Origin: Hyphomicrobium sp.
GTDB lineage: Bacteria; Pseudomonadota; Alphaproteobacteria; Rhizobiales; Hyphomicrobiaceae
DNA length: 64,000 nt
Reading direction: 5' to 3'
NCBI GenBank assembly: GCA_030148425.1
Contig: JASBTM010000001.1
Coordinates: 62,001 to 126,000, forward strand
The position numbers and the translations under genes are program-made. Positions 60,820 through 64,000 of this stretch are shown piece by piece (within the stretch, counting starts at the first letter, position 1; each line of letters opens with the position of its first letter). The notes under the pieces were generated by a model. That model was given only the letters and a program-made list of their open reading frames with translations. It was not told the origin of the DNA and searched no databases.

Positions 60820-62322
60820 ATGAAAACGATAAAAACCAGAAATTCATACGCACTTGCGGTTATTGCCGCTGGGCTCGTCGTCCTGTTTTCCACCGAGCTG
60901 ATTTTGCAACTTGCGCATGCGCAGGACGCTCAGACGGAGCCAAGCGCGCAATCCGATCAATCACCTGCTATCAGCAAAGAAAAGCTCGAACAGCTCGTTG
61001 CGCCGATCGCCCTCTATCCCGATCCCCTGCTTACGCAAGTCTTGATGGCATCGACATATCCTCTGGAAGTCGTCCAAGCCGCTCGGTGGGCGCAAGCCAA
61101 CCCAGGCGTGAAAGGCAAGATGCTCGAGAATGCGATGCAAAAGCAGTCGTGGGATGCGAGCGTCAAATCATTGACAGCGTTCCCGACGGTTCTGGCTATG
61201 ATGAACGAGAAGCTGGACTGGACGCAGGAACTCGGCAACGCATTTCTTGCGCAGCAACAGGATATCCTCTCCTCCGTTCAGACTTTGCGTCAACGAGCTG
61301 ACGACGCCGGCAAACTGAAGTCGACGAAGCAACAGACGGTCAGCCGGGATACCAGTGGCTCACAATCCTACATCACGATCGCGCCCGCAAATCCTGACGT
61401 CGTGTACGTCCCATCCTACGATCCCAACGTCGTGTATGGGACTTGGCCTTACCCGTCGTATCCGCCCTACTATTGGTATCCGCCCGGATATATCGCCGGA
61501 CCGGGCATATGGTGGGGTAGCGGTATTGCGGCCGGCGCGGTTCTTTGGGGCATTGCGAATTGGAATAGGGGCGATCTCTCGCTCAACGTGAATCGATATA
61601 ATCGCTGGAATAGGACTAACATCGTCAACGGCAATTGGCAGCACAATGTAGCCCACCGAAAGGGCGTTCCGTACGCGAACCGCCGTCTCAACGATCAGTT
61701 TCGCCGGCCTTATCAGGGAAATTTCTCTGCTGCGCGGGAGCAGTTCCGAGGGCGGGCTGATGCCGGCCGAGCAGCTTTGGCGGGCGCAGCGGGTGGCGCA
61801 TTGGCAGGGCAGGCTCTCAAAAATCGCCCTGCGCAACAACCTGCCCGAGTGAACCGCCAAGCGCGTCAAAGGCCAACTGCCTTCGATCGCCCAGGAGGCG
61901 GGCAAAATATTCGGCGCGCCAGCGACCGTGGCAGGGCAAGTCGTGCAGCCTCATTCAATCGCGGCGGATTCCGTGGAGGCAACTTCAGAGGTGGCGGAGG
62001 TTTTAGAGGCGGCGGTGGTGGCTTTAGAGGCGGCGGAGGTTTCCGCGGCGGGCGACGCTCCGACATCAGAGTGAAGCACGACATCATCTTGATCGGCCGG
62101 CTTTCGAATGGAATGGGCTTCTACCGCTTTGCATATAACGGCAGCTCGAAACTCTATGTCGGCGTCATTGCGCAGGAAGCCAAGGAAATTGCGCCTCAGG
62201 CCGTGGCACGTGATCGCCAGGGCTATCTGAATGTCGATTACGATCGGCTCGGCGTGCCATTTGAAACCTATGAACAATGGCTCGCATCGGGTGCCAAAGT
62301 TCCTAAGCTTGATCCGCGCTAG
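60820..62322 (+). CDS. DUF3300 protein with a C-terminal S74-like chaperone domain
   Basis: 500 residues. Signal peptide MKTIKTRNSYALAVIAAG to about 36. DUF3300 about 50-240: LVAPIALYPDPLLTQVLMAS, VYVPSYDPNVVYGTWPYPSY. A low-complexity region about 290-420 ends in RGG-type repeats (GGFRGGNFRGGGGFRGG). The C-terminal 75 residues (SDIRVKHDIILIGRL, LYVGVIAQEAKEIAPQAV, GYLNVDYDRLG) match the tail-fibre intramolecular chaperone/peptidase S74 motif: SDxRxKxxI ... GVIAQE ... VDY. In S74 proteins this domain helps trimerise and then cuts itself off. An extracellular or envelope protein. Confidence 0.8.
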   Translation: MKTIKTRNSYALAVIAAGLVVLFSTELILQLAHAQDAQTEPSAQSDQSPAISKEKLEQLVAPIALYPDPLLTQVLMASTYPLEVVQAARWAQANPGVKGKMLENAMQKQSWDASVKSLTAFPTVLAMMNEKLDWTQELGNAFLAQQQDILSSVQTLRQRADDAGKLKSTKQQTVSRDTSGSQSYITIAPANPDVVYVPSYDPNVVYGTWPYPSYPPYYWYPPGYIAGPGIWWGSGIAAGAVLWGIANWNRGDLSLNVNRYNRWNRTNIVNGNWQHNVAHRKGVPYANRRLNDQFRRPYQGNFSAAREQFRGRADAGRAALAGAAGGALAGQALKNRPAQQPARVNRQARQRPTAFDRPGGGQNIRRASDRGRASRAASFNRGGFRGGNFRGGGGFRGGGGGFRGGGGFRGGRRSDIRVKHDIILIGRLSNGMGFYRFAYNGSSKLYVGVIAQEAKEIAPQAVARDRQGYLNVDYDRLGVPFETYEQWLASGAKVPKLDPR

Positions 62323-62339
62323 TCTGCGAGGAGCTAGAC

Positions 62340-63296
62340 ATGCTTGTATCGCACGATCTTCGAAAGTTTCTGACGACTCTTTATGCGGCGTCGCTCGTGC
62401 TGCTAACCGCACCGGTCCCCGTTGCTTTCAGTGCTGATGCACTCAAGACCTTCGCCACACCTGAGGAGGCGGCGAAGGCGCTCGTCGAAGCAGCCAAGTC
62501 CGACGATGAAAAAGAGCTTCTGGCGATACTCGGGCCATCGCTGAAACAATGGATCCAGTCGGGAGACCCCGTCGCGGATCGTGCAGCGAAAGAGAAATTT
62601 GTGAAGGATTACGAACAGAAGCAGTCCATCGATACGGACGAGAAGGGAAAAGCTATCCTTGTTATTGGCGATGATGATTTTCCGTTCCCACTTCCTATCG
62701 TCAAAACTGGCAACGAGTGGTCTTTCGATCCGGAGCAAGGCAAGCAGGAGATCATAGACCGTCGCGTCGGCACCAACGAGCTTGATACGATTCAAACGCT
62801 TCTCGCGATCGCAGACGCTCAAAACGATTACGTCGAGCTCGATCCTCAGGGCCAAGGTGCACCCGCTTACGCGCGCCGCTTTATTAGCTCACCTGACAAG
62901 CACGACGGGCTCTATTGGCCTTCAGGCGGGTCGGAACCGCAAAGCCCTTTGGGTCTCCTCGTCGCCGACGCCGTTAGCGCCGGCTACAAGCCATCTTCCG
63001 AAGGCGGCGATACATCGAAAAATCCCTATCATGGCTACTATTTCCGCATGCTTACAGCGCAAGGCGCTCATGCTCCCGGAGGTGCCTATTCCTATTTAGT
63101 CAATGGCCGGATGATAGGCGGCTTCGCAGTGATCGCGTGGCCTGCAAAATACGGAACTTCTGGCTTTAAGACCTTCATGATCAATCAGGACCAGATAGTC
63201 TACGAGGCCGATCTCGGACCAGATACTGCGGCAGAGGTTCAGACTATCCGCACTTTCGATCCCGACGAGGATTGGAAGAAGGTCGATGCGAATTAG
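62340..63296 (+). CDS. DUF2950 exported protein
   Basis: 318 residues starting MLVSHDLRKFLTTLYAASLV, a signal peptide cut near AFSAD. The mature part fits DUF2950: FATPEEAAKALVEAAKSDD, RRVGTNELDTIQTLLAIADA, YHGYYFRMLTAQGAHAPGGA, FAVIAWPAKYGTSGFKTFM. Function unknown. DUF2950 genes often follow DUF3300 genes, as here (18 bases apart), so the two proteins probably act together in the envelope. Confidence 0.85.
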   Translation: MLVSHDLRKFLTTLYAASLVLLTAPVPVAFSADALKTFATPEEAAKALVEAAKSDDEKELLAILGPSLKQWIQSGDPVADRAAKEKFVKDYEQKQSIDTDEKGKAILVIGDDDFPFPLPIVKTGNEWSFDPEQGKQEIIDRRVGTNELDTIQTLLAIADAQNDYVELDPQGQGAPAYARRFISSPDKHDGLYWPSGGSEPQSPLGLLVADAVSAGYKPSSEGGDTSKNPYHGYYFRMLTAQGAHAPGGAYSYLVNGRMIGGFAVIAWPAKYGTSGFKTFMINQDQIVYEADLGPDTAAEVQTIRTFDPDEDWKKVDAN

Positions 63297-63325
63297 GCTA
63301 CGATAGGGCGTGAGAGTCTTTCCTG

Positions 63326-63607
63326 ATGCATGAGCTGCCGAGTAAAAGTGCGAACAAGAGCACCATCAAACGAGTTACATTGACGGCGTCGGGCGCGATC
63401 CTTTTCGCATTGGCTATCTTCTTATGGACGTACGCCACAGGCACCATGACCTCTCTGGTCGAGCATTTTTGGTGCAGCATGGTTGCTGCGGAGACCTGCC
63501 GGTTTCGCGGGTATCAGCATTTTCTCATCTGGACGGTTCTCGGAATTGCCAACCTCCTTATCCTGGGATTACTCCTTGAGTACGCTCGTGGTCGGCTGCG
63601 TCGCTAG
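63326..63607 (+). CDS. small two-helix membrane protein
   Basis: 93 residues. Two hydrophobic helices (ASGAILFALAIFLWTYATG and LIWTVLGIANLLILGLLL) with a loop containing two cysteines (HFWCSMVAAETCRF). N-terminal Lys/Ser-rich stretch. ATG without a strong ribosome binding site; 30 bases after the DUF2950 stop, so possibly in the same transcript. No family recognised. Confidence 0.55.
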   Translation: MHELPSKSANKSTIKRVTLTASGAILFALAIFLWTYATGTMTSLVEHFWCSMVAAETCRFRGYQHFLIWTVLGIANLLILGLLLEYARGRLRR

Positions 63608-63761
63608 CCGTAGAGCTTCATAGTGGGGCGAGAATAAAACGGGAACTCGCTTTATGTTACGAAGCTTTCCTGTCGCTTCGGCCAGTGTCTGAGACGACGG
63701 GAACGAGGCACACTGATTGCACGTTCAGTTGAGATACCGCGTGCTTTTAGAGTTGCGTGCC

Positions 63762-63959
63762 ATGTTTCGAGACAACGTCATTTGGATCGACTTCCGCCTG
63801 TCGAAGGATATTCGTGACAAGCAGGTTTTGTCTTTCGCGCAGCGGATGAAGGACAGCTCAGCGCGAACGCGGCGTCATCTTCAGGCTTCTCAAACCGCGC
63901 TCGAAGTCATCAGGTTGATGTTGGATAAAGAGCCTTTGATCCCCGGACGAGGGCGATAA
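63762..63959 (+). CDS. small hypothetical protein
   Basis: 65 residues from the ATG at 63762 (a TTG at 63717 gives 80 residues). Begins MFRDNVIWIDFRLSKDIRDK and ends KEPLIPGRGR. Predicted helical and charged, no signal peptide, no recognised motif. The region before it has no clear ribosome binding site, so this is a weak call. Confidence 0.35.
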   Translation: MFRDNVIWIDFRLSKDIRDKQVLSFAQRMKDSSARTRRHLQASQTALEVIRLMLDKEPLIPGRGR

Positions 63960-64000
63960 TCCGCAAAGTTATCGGTTTGCGTTTCGTGGCCGGGGTAGAC

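Overview
The window reads as chromosomal DNA of an alphaproteobacterium, most likely order Hyphomicrobiales and possibly close to Hyphomicrobium. This is an inference from the DUF992 and YARHG-type secreted proteins, the moderately high GC with GTG/TTG starts, and the family mix (OxlT/Oxc/Frc oxalate genes, DUF3141-pta-ackA-fabI, DUF3300/DUF2950). I saw no rRNA, tRNA, insertion sequence, prophage or CRISPR array.

Layout. 1-6.4 kb: small exported proteins, many Tyr/Pro-rich, separated by hairpins. 6.5-12.1 kb: an RND pump and its adaptor, divergent from a LysR regulator. 12.1-14.4 kb: a periplasmic-binding-protein domain fused to a pentameric ligand-gated ion channel. 14.6-18.5 kb: a bufferin-type RiPP cluster with a Cys-rich precursor, thioredoxin-like protein, CcdA, MNIO (DUF692) oxidase, DUF2063 partner and a divergent DoxX. 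18.6-22.1 kb: SDR, alpha/beta hydrolase with a Cys nucleophile elbow, and a ketoacyl synthase III-like enzyme. 22.1-26.6 kb: DUF1345, a lone receiver, a LuxR-type response regulator and a hybrid histidine kinase. 27.1-31.3 kb: cupin protein, then ahpC-ahpF-oxyR with an OxyR-type site. 31.5-35.1 kb: sulfite dehydrogenase pair, carbamoylase-type amidohydrolase, and a deaminase with an export signal.

35.2-44.1 kb is an oxalate catabolism region: regulator plus first frc on the minus strand, then a 45-residue ORF, oxlT, a GntR/FCD regulator, oxc and second frc on the plus strand. Five copies of one operator, CTGGTAT-N5-ATACCAG in idealised form, lie upstream of these units, which suggests a GntR-controlled regulon for oxalate import, activation to oxalyl-CoA and decarboxylation. 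A strong terminator closes the oxc-frc unit.

44.2-54.8 kb holds a PAS protein, a second RND/adaptor pair, an AI-2E-type permease, PPK2, a Ca2+/H+ antiporter and a SulP transporter. 55-63.3 kb holds a plus-strand run of DUF3141 (PhaC-like), a small partner protein, phosphotransacetylase, acetate kinase and FabI, followed by a DUF3300 protein carrying a C-terminal S74-like chaperone domain and a DUF2950 protein.

The strongest leads are the binding-protein/ion-channel fusion, the bufferin cluster with its own thiol-redox pair, and the oxalate regulon with its small ORF and a repeat-bearing N-terminal extension on Oxc.
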